Assembly: GCF_015832195.1 (NCBI RefSeq)
Contig: NC_052033.1
Span: forward strand, 496,001-560,000
Origin: Motacilla alba alba
Lineage: Eukaryota; Chordata; Aves; Passeriformes; Motacillidae
Length of the DNA stretch: 64,000 nucleotides
Direction of reading: 5' to 3'
The translations under genes and the position numbers were made by a program. Below the pieces are notes generated by a model, which was not told the DNA's origin, ran no database searches, and saw nothing but the letters and a program-made list of their open reading frames with translations. Shown here piece after piece: positions 1 through 10,140 of the stretch. The number at the start of each line of letters is the position of its first letter. Position 1 is the first letter of the stretch.

Positions 1-1359
1 GGAGCAGAGACATTTGCTCCTTCCACAGGATCCATACAATCTGGCCCTGGGAGTTGCACACCCACCCACAGCAGAGCTCCCACCACCTTCTCCCCTTCCC
101 AGAGTAGGGCTCTTCCCAAGACTAGTCTCAACTCAGAGTTAAAATGAACTTTACTCATGATTAACATCTTTACTTGCATAGTGTGGCTGGCAGCTTAACA
201 CCAAATAAGTGTTTTGGCAGCAGGAGTCACAGGCATGGGGGTGAGCACTGCCCTCCAGAAGGCAGCTTCAGCCTCGACACGGGTTAACAAGCACTTTCTA
301 TTTGAATTAACAAATCATTAACAAACCCTCTTTGCCATCTGGGCAGGGGAGGGCTGGGCTGCTCTGGCCACCAGCATCTCGGGAGGGAGCTCAGAGGCCA
401 TTAATAATGCAGGAGGAGGGACTGCAAAACCTGACCTGATTAAGGTATGAATCAAAGGAAATCCTGGAGGCATAAAACCTCCCCGGGGGTGGCTGGACAG
501 CAAGGTGGGTGAATCTCTGTGAGATTGCCCAGCTCCACTGCTGCTGGCTGTGGGTTTGCCTTCAGCCCCCAGGGTTAGGGAGCATCTCAAAGCTGGTTCA
601 GTGGATGCACTGGGAGAAACCTCTTGGAAGAGAACCAAATTAGAGATAAATGTAAGGATGCTTTGCACCAGAAACCCAGTAAGTGTGGGGCTAGCACCTG
701 GATTACAGTAAATAAATCCCCTTTTCTTTATAAGCTAGTCTGTGCCAAGCTCCAGCTCTCAGTCATCACCTGTTTAACATTTTGTTCCCATTTTCAGTCC
801 TCTTCTGCTCTCACCCTTGGATTTTGCATCCCGAGAGAGAGAGAGAAAACTGGAATGACACAGGTGACAAGAAAACCCCAACACCAAACAGCTGCCATTG
901 CCTTATGCCTAGGAAACATGCTAAAAATTCCAACCAAAACAACATTTCAGGCATGGAAGCCAAACCAATGGACAATTTCCATCCACTTGTGACTAAACCA
1001 AGTCACAGTTTGGGGCTGAGTCACGGGCACATCCCAGTCCCACGTACATGTGCACGGCTGCAGCACCCACCAGGACCTGCCTGGCCATGCCGCACCTCAG
1101 GCACGGGATGCTGTTCCTGGCACCCCAAGAGCCCCTTTCCCGTAAGGCACTAACCAGCACCACCGCAGCCAGCACAGAGAGCAAGCCTCAAGGCTTCCCT
1201 CAGCAAATATTCAGGCTGAAAAATGTGTTTTTTCCATCTGCTTGAAGCTTCTTTGCTGGGGCTTTGGTAGGAAGCAGATATAAGAGCATCCCAAAGCATG
1301 ACCAGTCGTTACTTACTCCATTATATAAAACCATGTGAATTTCCTCTTTTTCTGGGTGG

Positions 1360-1482
1360 GTTTTTTTTTTGTTGTTGTTGTTTGTTTGTTTTTGTTGGGG
1401 TTTGTTGTTGTTGTTGTTTTGGGGTTGGTTGGTTTTTGGGAGCTTTTTTGTTGTTGTTTTGGTTTGGTTTTTTGTTTTATTT
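1360..1482. repeat. T/G-rich simple repeat
   Basis: Long run built from TTG and TTTTG units with interspersed T tracts and GG dinucleotides. Low-complexity sequence inside CACNA1G intron 1. Confidence 0.9.
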
Positions 1483-2028
1483 CTTAGCACCAGGCCAGAT
1501 TCCTGGGTGAGAGACCAAGGCTGAAGAAAGCCAAAGCCAAATGAACACAGGTTAGGGGAAACCTCTGCATGCATCACCATCCAAAAGGAACATTTCACGT
1601 CTAGCTTGCTCAGCAGAGAGCCAAGGCACAGAGGAAGGGAAAGCCACGATCTGGCCTCATAACAAACCCAGAAACACTTAGGCCCCCTAGTTAACTAGGG
1701 AATTCAACTCTCTCCAAACCACAGTGAAGCTTCAAAGCCCTCCCAACCTGACTCTGGATGCTCCTTCCACAGTTCCCCATGGACGGCCCCATTCCCTCAG
1801 ACTCTACTCCCAGCCAGCAAAGCTGCCGGGGGCAAAGGCTCCCCACGGGTCCTCTGCCAAGGGAAAATTATTTCATGATCCAAGTGAAAAAGCCATCAGG
1901 GAGGTTAATTTTGGCCTAAAGTTTTGTTCCCTTCCAGCAAAACAGTAGGGAAAAAAAAAGGAGAGTTGAGTAAAACCTGGGCAGGGAACCTGGGGTAATC
2001 CAAAACTTGGTCTTTTCAGAATGGGGGT

Positions 2029-2046
2029 GGGGGGGGGGGGGGGGGG
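2029..2046. repeat. Poly-G tract (18 G)
   Basis: Uninterrupted run of 18 G, preceded by a five-G run and followed by a four-G run. Strong potential for G-quadruplex formation on the plus strand. Located inside CACNA1G intron 1. Confidence 0.95.
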
Positions 2047-2430
2047 TGGGGTAAATGAAAGAGATTTAAAATAAAAAATGAGAAAGCAGAGTTTTTCAGC
2101 ACAATGCCAAAGCTTCTGCAGGGGATGCAGGGGGAGAAGAAAGCAGAAAATTTTCTGTGCATCATAAAATCCTGGGCATTTCCAGACTGGCTCCAACAGC
2201 CCACATTACTGAACAGGGCAGAGAACATAAAAGCCGATCAAATAGAGAGCAGGGAGTCATAGGAGACATGTCAGCCCCAAGGATGAGTGGCGGCTGGGGT
2301 GGTCCAACCCCATGTCTGCCCCTCCTATCCTGGGCGTGGGGGGCTGGGGGGGAGCTGGGATCTCCTCCCCAGCCACCCTGCCCTGGCTCCTGGCCCCAGA
2401 TGAAAAGCAACCCCATACAGGCCATTCATT

Positions 2431-2486
2431 TAAGAGCTGGACTCGATGATCTCTGTGTGTCCCTTCCAGCTCAAAATATTATGTGA
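2431..2486 (+). mobile_element. CR1 LINE 3' terminal fragment
   Basis: Matches the terminal portion of avian CR1 retrotransposons: a GAGCTGGACTCGATGATCT-like segment, then TCCCTTCCAGCTC, then a degenerate ATATTATG tail. Only about 55 bp of the 3' end remains, which is typical of 5'-truncated CR1 copies. The element reads on the plus strand, opposite to CACNA1G. Confidence 0.75.
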
Positions 2487-2699
2487 ACTGATACCAAGCA
2501 AGTCTCCAGAGACGCTTCTCCACCCCACATGGGAGCAAGCGTTCCGAATGTCCTACAAGGAGCCGAAGCAGAGCTGTCTCCGAGCAGCGTGGGGTCCTCA
2601 GGCAGGATGGGGCCACCCCTCCCGGCCGGGGCTCCCCGCGCCGGGATGACATAACCACGAACTGCATGAGGCCGAGCCTTTTGTCTGTGAGCCGGGAGA

Positions 2700-2745
2700 G
2701 AGGGAGGGAAAGCAAGAAAGGAAGAAAGAAAGAAAGAAAACTTCT
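2700..2745. repeat. GAAA/GGAA microsatellite
   Basis: Purine-only tract of GAGA, GGAA and GAAA units with four near-perfect GAAA repeats near its right end. Simple repeat in CACNA1G intron 1. Confidence 0.85.
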
Positions 2746-5700
2746 GGAAGTCATTACGATTCCTTTGCTCCAGTCTCCTTTTTGGCAGACAACTTCCCTC
2801 TCCCCTTCCCTCCCCCTCACCCCACCCCAGCCCGCTTCAAAATGCCAGCCTATGATTTTTAAATGAGAAAAAGCTGTGCTGTACTCCAGCACTTGGATAA
2901 ACTCCTACACAAACTTCCAGATGTGACACAACAGCCTGGAAGGGGGAATTCGCAGAAGAATCTCCTTAAAAAACATATACACACGCAGGGAGCAAAGGAA
3001 GCGCCTGGCTGCCGGCACAGCTGGGCAACGGACAGGTCCAGAGATCGCTGGTGAGATGAGATGTCACCTAGATTAGGATTAAACTGCTCCTGGCTCTTGC
3101 AGGGAGGCAGGGATTAGAGGAACGCTGGCTGCTGCACCCAGCTCTGGGAAGTGAACACTGCCTGCTGCTCCTGTTGAGCTCCAAAAAGGTTTGTGAACAG
3201 CAGGGAAGAGGATTTGCAGTTATTTGTCTCTTGGGAGGAGGGAAATCACCACAGCACCTCTATGCTGCCCTTGCTGAAAGGTGATGGGTTGAGATCATCA
3301 CGCAGGAGCTGGAGTGAGCCCAGGGAGGTGCCAGCACCTGCCCTGGTAGCACCAGGATGCTCCATCCCCGCCAGGAGGGCCAAAGGGCTGTGGGAGATGC
3401 CTCAGTCAGGCATCAGCCAGACAAGCCAGGTTTCTCTTCTCCCCGGGAGCCAAGGAAGGGGCACAGAGAGAGTAGAGGTTTGGCAACAGTGGGAGAAATT
3501 CCTTCTGTCTAGGGAGGGGTGGGAGGCATCAGCCGGTGAACTGGGTCAGGCAAGAGAAACAAGCTCAGGTGCCCTGGGATGGATCAGACACAGGTGAAGC
3601 AAATGTATTCTGGTTCCTTTGTGGGGTTTTTATATGAAAACGAGATCCATTTCAGGTCTGACCTGTTAAATCAAAGTGTTTTGCTTTGTTAAACTCAGAA
3701 GTGAGGCTGGAAAAAATGTATAGAAGTGTAAGGACACCACATGCACTTGCCCCAAAAAACACACACTTTTGATAACAAAAAAATCCCAAAAAACCCCTCC
3801 CAAAAAACAAAAAAAAATTAACCCTGCATCACACTGAACTCTTCAAAGAGCAGCATAAGAAGTGTCAGGCTCTCCCCATGAGCTGACATGGCTGATGAGG
3901 GGGTGAGAACACCCCAATCTCCCACAAGGTGACAGGCGTTCCACTTGCCCACTGCCCTCACCACAGGCATTCCCATGAGAAGGGGTACTGGGGAGCACTG
4001 CTGGGGCTGGGGAGCCCAAACCACAACACAGCTGAGCAGCCTCAGGTCTCACCCCCACCAGGCAGGAGAGTCCTGGCTCTGGTGCAGTCGGGCACACGGG
4101 AATGTCCCTCCCTGAAGAGCTGGATCCAGCCAGATCAGCACAGAGTGGTTCCAACACAGACCAGGACACAAAGTGAGCTCAGCAGGGGCTGACTGTGCTC
4201 TCAATGGGGCTAGCACTGCCTTCCATGAAGAACTAAGCTCTAGCACAGCAGCTCCAGCCATCCTGTGAGCCAGCCTGGTGCAGATCTCCGCTACACCTCA
4301 GCATGAAGCCATGGGGATTCCAGACCCATTCCTGGAGGTCTCTGGGCATCTGCAACTTCCAACAGGAGTTGGGGACACTCAGTCCTCCCCAGGATCCAGC
4401 TTTGGTCACCCACCTCTTCCTGTTGGGGAGTGAGCAGAGCCATGTGAGGCAGCTGCTGGAAGAGTCCTCTTTGTTTTATTGCTGACAGAAGGCAGGGCTG
4501 GTTTCTGTGACCAGATCAAGATGTTTCTTTGCCAAAGCCATTCCCAAACCCCAAGTCCCAGGGATTGTGCCGCAGAGCAGCCAGGCAGGATAGGAGCACT
4601 CCTCCCCGTACCACCCAAACCTCCCCTTCCCAGAGAGGGAATTTGCAGAGCTGCCCTTCACCCTCCAAACCAGGAGCAAAAAACTAGGATTTCAGCCAAT
4701 GTGGGCATGTCTCCCCAGGAATGGCACCTTCCAGCAGGTTTTTGTAGCGCTCCATTGCCGCGTGCTGCTTTCCAGGCAGCAGCACTCTGCAGGCAGGCAG
4801 GCGTGGGGGATGAGGCAGTTTTCAGTACTACAATAGATATCACAGGCCCTTTCAGTTATACTGTTATTTCTCTATTCAGAGCTCTTAATGCCAAGTGGTA
4901 GCATCCTCCCCACTTTCTCCATCCTCGCTCTTCAATCACCCTACAACTCTCAAGAAATAGCCTCGTTTCTTGTCTCTGATCAGAGGAGCAGCCTGGCACA
5001 GACCTTGATACAGCCTTTCATCTTCCCATCATTCACAGTGCTTTCATTTTATAAGGGAAAATCAAGTAACCAGCTTCCCTCCTTTTTTCTCCCCCTCAGA
5101 GACTCCTGCTTCTCCTCTCACAGCCTTGCCAGCACACACAACAGGACACCCTGCATATGCCACAGCCCTTCCCATCTCTGAGCCTGTGGGTCCAGCACTG
5201 TGACCACTGAACTTGTCCCTGCTCCTTCTTCCCTCTTGACCCAGGCAGTTCTCACCCAGGGAAGAACCTTCCACCCCAGAGCCACCAGGACTATGCAGGC
5301 TGTCATCCACGCTCATCCCCTCAGGTCCTCATGGCTCCCAGAGAGGTTTTCACTCAAAGACCACAACAGAGTAAAGGGAGAAGACAGGTTGGCCATCTGG
5401 TGCATGTTTAGAGTTAAAAATCCCAAGGTTTCAGGCTCTGGAAAATTCCTGGATCAGGACAAACTTCATGACCTCTTTCTAGCCCTAAGGGATAGGAGGA
5501 GCAGGAGAGCAACACAGTACCCCACATCTCTGCTCCAGAAAGCAAGAGAAAAAGCTTCCTGGTCCAGGCACAGAATGCTCTAGACAGAAACATGGGAGAA
5601 AACCCCCAAAAACCACATCAACAGGACTTTGCATCCCTGCTGGATACTCAGCACCTAACAATCACCCTCCCCTAACCTGGCCTGAGGTACCACAGTCACA

Positions 5701-8402
5701 CTAACTGCCTGGACAGGGATATAGAGCAGAATCCCAGGAGTTCCAGCTACACTTCGGGGCTACAAACTGTCCTTCCTGGGCAAGAGTGGGTCCTGCACCT
5801 CCTTCTGATGCCCCATCAACAGTAAATTTTATCAGTCAGATTAGAACACCACAAATCTGCCTGGAAAAGCCCCAAGCTCTGCATCTCCACAAGCACAGCT
5901 CAAACCAGAGTCCTCCCATCCAGTTTCTGCAGGAGCCAATGCAGAAAGGTAAAATCTACCTGAGAGAGTGGCAGAAGGCAGTGAAAACTCCAAACTCCCC
6001 AGACCTGGGGCAGGATTCACCACCCACTCAGCCAAAGCACTGTCACTCCTCTGCAGGGCAGCTGGTGGCAACAAAGACTTCCCAGCAACATGATTACATG
6101 GTTTTAACACTGAGGCACAATTCCTAGAAGGTTACAGCCTGAGAAGGGCCACCGCACTAAAGAAAAAAACCCCAAAGTAATAAATATAAACAAGAGCAGG
6201 CTCAGCTCCAGCATTGGAGTGGCAGAAAGGCAAAGGGATGAGCAAGACAATGCTCTGCTGAACAACCCAGCAAGTGATGGGACACAGTGCAGGTACCAAA
6301 GAAGCTGCTGTGTTCCTCTCATCTGAAGGCTGAACTCCTTTTTTTTTTTTTAATGTGTTGTTTTAAAACAAACTCCCCCAATTCTGGGTCAGTGACCCTG
6401 AAAACAAACAGCTGCATGCAGCCACATGACTCAAAGATCCATAGCATCACCCTCATAACCCCAGGACTCCCAGCAAGATTCTTTCTCTGTCAGTAACAAG
6501 TGAAAAATTGGTGGCAAAAATCCCAGCTAGTGGGACTGCGCTTAATACTCATCCCTGACTCGCAGTGGTGTTTGCAGGTGCCCACAATACCACTGACTTT
6601 CCAAGGACAAAAGTTTATCATCTTCTTTTTGCAGCCACAGAGGAGAAAACATATTTCAAGCCATTACTGGGGTGGGGGATTTTACTGAAAACACTAAAAC
6701 ATGCAGGTGTTAACATCAGATTCAAAATATCATGTCAAAGATTTAAAATGTTTTAAAAATTTTAAAAAACGTAAATACTTGGAAACATATTTAAACCAGC
6801 AATCATAAATATTATTAGTCATAGTAGGCAACAAGAACACACTGATTTGCAGCCTGTCGTTAATATTTCTTTCCAAAACAGAAGGCTTCACAAAGTTGTG
6901 AGATTTCCTAAGACGTTTACATAAAGGTAGTTTGAACTGCTTAGCTGGTCTGAAAGAGATCTGGAGAGAAGCTGCTGAGAGTATTCATGACTGGGAAGAG
7001 AAATATTGGATTTTTCCCTCCTGGAGGACATATTAGGAGAGAAGGCAGCCTGTTTATCAGAGAAATCTTTGCTGAAGCTCAAGTAAAACAATATTCACAA
7101 CTCCAGTATACCCTCACCAAGCACACTGAGATGTAATCCTTAACAGTTCCTGCATACCAGGAGTGGAGAAGGACTAGCACAGGGTATTCTGGTCCTCTGT
7201 ACCACGTAACATGTCCTCCGTGCTGCTGCACAGCGTCTCCCCCTCCAGATGTGGGACTGCTGCCTTGACTACTCGCCTGCCTCTTGCCGGCAGCCCAGCA
7301 CAGACGCGAGAACTTCCCAGGAAGCAGCTGCCTCTCCTGCACCAGCCCTTGCTGGAAGCCTCATTGCTTCACTTTATTTCATTTTGGAGTTTTGTTTCTA
7401 CAAATAATAAATTAAACTGGAATTTGGGGATGGTAAAATTCCTGGGAATGCTAGAAGCCATGCGGAAGCCATGTGCTGGTTGCAATTCAACTCCAAAGGG
7501 AAGCTTTAAAGACACCAAGACTGTGAAAGAAGAAATTTTTCTATTGTTTCCTCTATTTCTTTCCCCCTCCTCCTTTTGAAAGCTTAAACTTGACTAAAGC
7601 GGTTCGGCCAGAGCAGAAAGGGAGCTTGGAAGGAGATCAGAAGCTTTTGAGGGGTTGTGGCTCAGCCTAGGATCTGACAAACAGCTGCCCTTGGCCAATG
7701 CCCGCCCGGGACCATGACCCCCACCCTGCCCCGACCCGTCCAAGCAAGGAGCATCCCCCGGAGGATTGCCGAGAATGAGCCCTTCGACGGGCCTCAAGCA
7801 CCCTGAATTATTTAGGGACCCTGGAGCTAGGCAGCAGCAAACCAACCTCCCAAAACCTCCTCCTCCCTCTAGACTGCACCCGTCTCGCAAAACCTCAGGG
7901 AAAGGACCAGGGAGCCTAAAATGGGCAAGAAACGGGGTCAAGAAGGAAAAACCGATCCACAAAGCAGGAGACCGGGGTTAGGGTCCCTCAGTGTGTCGGG
8001 GGAGCAGGACCAGGGACGGTCGATCCCCGGGGGAGATGGTCCCCAGCAGCTCCCACTCCGAGTCCCTGAAGCCCGCGGTAACCCCGGCATCGCGGCGGGG
8101 CGGCCGAGGGAGGGGAGCCCCTCAGGAGGAGAACCCCGCAGGAGGAATGCCCTACAGGAGGGGAGCCCTGCGCCACGACATGGACCGCCGAGCCCCTGCA
8201 ACTGCCCGGAAAACTTCCCGGGCGAGCAACGGGGAATGGGGGAGCGTCGTCTACCCCGGGGACAGCGGGTGGCGGGTCCTCCCAAACCCCGGCTCCTTCC
8301 CCATCATCCGGCGGGCTCCACACAGGAGGTGTTCCCCGCCCTGCCGGCCGCTCCCGGGGGCGTGGGGGCCCCGTGGGGCTTACCTCGCCGCCGAACACCT
8401 GC

Positions 8403-8411
8403 AAAGGATAC
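8403..8411 (-). promoter_or_regulatory. CACNA1G: U12-type 5' splice site of CACNA1G intron 1
   Basis: On the minus strand the exon ends ...TGTAACCC and is followed at once by GTATCCTTT, a perfect match to the minor-spliceosome donor consensus. Cutting here leaves a coding segment of 242 nt (phase 2) that ends exactly where Cav3.1 homology ends, after the conserved VCNP. U12 introns are known in voltage-gated sodium and calcium channel alpha-subunit genes, which fits. The acceptor and branch site lie outside the window, so the class is assigned from the donor alone. A competing U2-type donor, GAG/GTAAGC, lies 28 nt downstream at 8383-8382. Confidence 0.8.
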
Positions 8412-8653
8412 GGGTTACAGACCAACCGGAGGCACCAGCTCCGCGGCCGGCTCTCCTGGCTCAGGTAGAAAAAGACGACGGGAGCCAGCGCCGGGTAGGG
8501 CAGCGCCTCCGCCTCCGAGTCGCCGCTGCCCGCCTCCCTGTCCCCCGGCCCTGGGTGGCCCCCGGCCCCGGACAGGTCATTAAGGCGGATGAAAGTCTTG
8601 GCTCTGCCCGGCTCTGGATCCTCCTCGGCCGCTCGCGGTCCACCTTCGTCCAT
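8412..8653 (-). CDS. CACNA1G: T-type voltage-gated calcium channel subunit alpha-1G (Cav3.1), first coding exon
   Basis: Encodes the cytoplasmic N-terminus of Cav3.1, a low-voltage-activated channel that carries T-type calcium current in neurons and pacemaker cells. Eighty complete codons are present. After a variable acidic start come the hallmarks of this subtype: [10 protein letters not shown] near residues 23-32, then [15 protein letters not shown] and [13 protein letters not shown] at residues 52-81, immediately before segment IS1. The ATG has A at -3 and G at +4. The exon ends in phase 2 at a U12-type donor. All later exons, including every membrane segment, are beyond the left edge. 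It sits in a CpG island and shares strand and order with SPATA20 upstream, as in human. CACNA1H and CACNA1I start differently, and the SPATA20 synteny supports the G paralogue. Confidence 0.95.
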
Positions 8654-10060
8654 CCTCCGGCCGGCGGCCCCGGGGGAGCCGGGGCGACGCGGGGCGAGCC
8701 GGTGGGATGCCTAGAGTGGCGCGGCCATGGCGGGGTAGGGGGGCTGGGGGTTGCGGCAGGGCGGCTTCAGCGCCGGGGTGGCATGGCCGGGCGAGCCACT
8801 GCCTCTCCCCCTGCCGCGGCCAGGCCGCCCCCCACGTCCTGCCCTGCTGTCTGCGGGCTCCGTAGCTCCTCCTCGCCGTGCCTTCGGGGGCCCGAGCCGC
8901 CTGAGCCGCGGGCAGGGAGGCGGCGGCGGGGCGGCCCCGCTGCCGGTGCTGGCCCCCACCCGGGGGGCGGTCCGCCCTTAGCGGTTCTGCCTGTCCCCTC
9001 TGCTCCACAACATCTGCCCGGGGCGATGGGATGCTGCCCGACGCCCCGGTGCAGGGAGGCGGCGGAAGATGCTCCCACGGCGGCCGCACCGAGCCGAGCG
9101 CTCCACACAGCTGGATCCCTCACTCCAACTTCAAGTCCCGGCTCCTCCTCCCCCCGCCGCCAATGGGGGCTCGCCCGCGGCCCCCCAGCGCCTCCCCATT
9201 GGCTGCCGCGCGTGTCCGTCCGGGGGCACAGCTGGACGGGCAGCGCGGTCCCCGGCGGGGCTGGACGGGGCGCACCCGCCCGGGCACCGGGGCCGGGCAG
9301 CCCCTGCCCTGCGGGGTTGCGGGGGGACAACGGGGAGACGAAGCGCCGAGCGATGGGGGCAGGGAAGAGGGAGAAAGCCGCACGCCGCGTTAGGCGGAGG
9401 CAACCCCCGGTGGGACACTGCAGCACCGGGAGAGGCAAGAGGGAGAGATGCGGCGGGAATAGACCGCCCCGCCTGGTCTCTCCTGCGGGAGAGAAGAGCG
9501 CCAGGAGAGCAAGGCCGGCAGGGCCAAAGTGCCGAGAGGACTGCAGGAGCCGGTATGGAGCCCTCCGGAGTGCTGCCTGAGCCTTGCACGAGATCCTCGC
9601 CCTGCTGCGGGTCCCCAGGGGTTGCCTCCTGTCCCGTCCCCGCAGCCTAAGAGCGGAGACCGTGCTACTGGGCTCCGTGCATGTGGGTCACGGCCCGATC
9701 TTCCCCCCTTCCCAGTCTCCGGCTGCTCGAGAGTGGTCACCCCGTCCCGAGCCGGTCGCCCCCGGGCTGACTGGGTACACGAGCCCGGCCAGCAGCTCGC
9801 AGAGAGGCTCGGCCCCGAGGAGGGGAGGGGGACCTGTCACCCCCCAACCATGGGAGCAGCCGATCCCCCCCCGGTCCCCCCTGTTCGGAGGACGCGGCCG
9901 GAGCTCCCTCTGCCGGTGCGAGTCCCGGCCGCGGCCCCGAACGAGGGGCACGGCCCGCTGGGCACTCCCGGCCACTGCCGAGTCAGACCTTCCTCCATCG
10001 GGACCCGAGTAAAGGATTTTCTGCCACCACTTGGCATTTTGACATCCCCAGGCTGAGCCA
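8654..10060 (-). promoter_or_regulatory. CACNA1G: CACNA1G CpG-island promoter and 5' UTR
   Basis: Dense CpG, very GC-rich sequence directly upstream of the CACNA1G start codon. The island spills into exon 1 and the start of intron 1 (about 7.9-10.0 kb in all). Two CCAAT boxes in opposite orientation lie at 9160-9164 (plus) and 9198-9202 (minus), about 550 nt upstream of the ATG. No TATA box was recognised, as usual for this promoter class. The transcription start is not determinable from sequence alone. Several long open frames on both strands are by-products of high GC content and are not annotated. Confidence 0.75.
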
Positions 10061-10084
10061 GGACCCTGCTTCTAAATGCTTAGG

Positions 10085-10140
10085 GGTTTTTTTGGATTTT
10101 TTGTTTTGTTTTGTTTTTTTGGTTTTTTTTTTTTTTTATA
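10085..10140. repeat. T-rich simple repeat
   Basis: Run of T with TTTTG units, ending in about 15 uninterrupted T. Low-complexity boundary between the CACNA1G CpG island and the gene-poor gap. Confidence 0.9.

Larger units (their letters stand above)
1..8402 (-). other. CACNA1G: CACNA1G first intron (partial)
   Basis: Non-coding sequence downstream (on the minus strand) of the recognised first coding exon of CACNA1G. I looked on the minus strand for the next expected coding segment, the start of transmembrane segment IS1, and did not find it, so the intron runs off the left edge. The stretch is mixed unique sequence with GT-rich, G-only and GA-rich simple repeats and one CR1 tail. About 6.7-7.1 kb is AT-rich. 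No other exon is supported; the short open frames here lack splice or homology support. Confidence 0.75.

Noticed and set aside
7991..9580. 529-codon plus-strand open frame across the CACNA1G promoter
   Set aside because: It lies in the CpG island antisense to CACNA1G exon 1, is rich in Pro, Arg, Gly and Ala, has no recognisable domain, and is paralleled by long open frames in other frames. GC-rich sequence lacks stop codons by composition.
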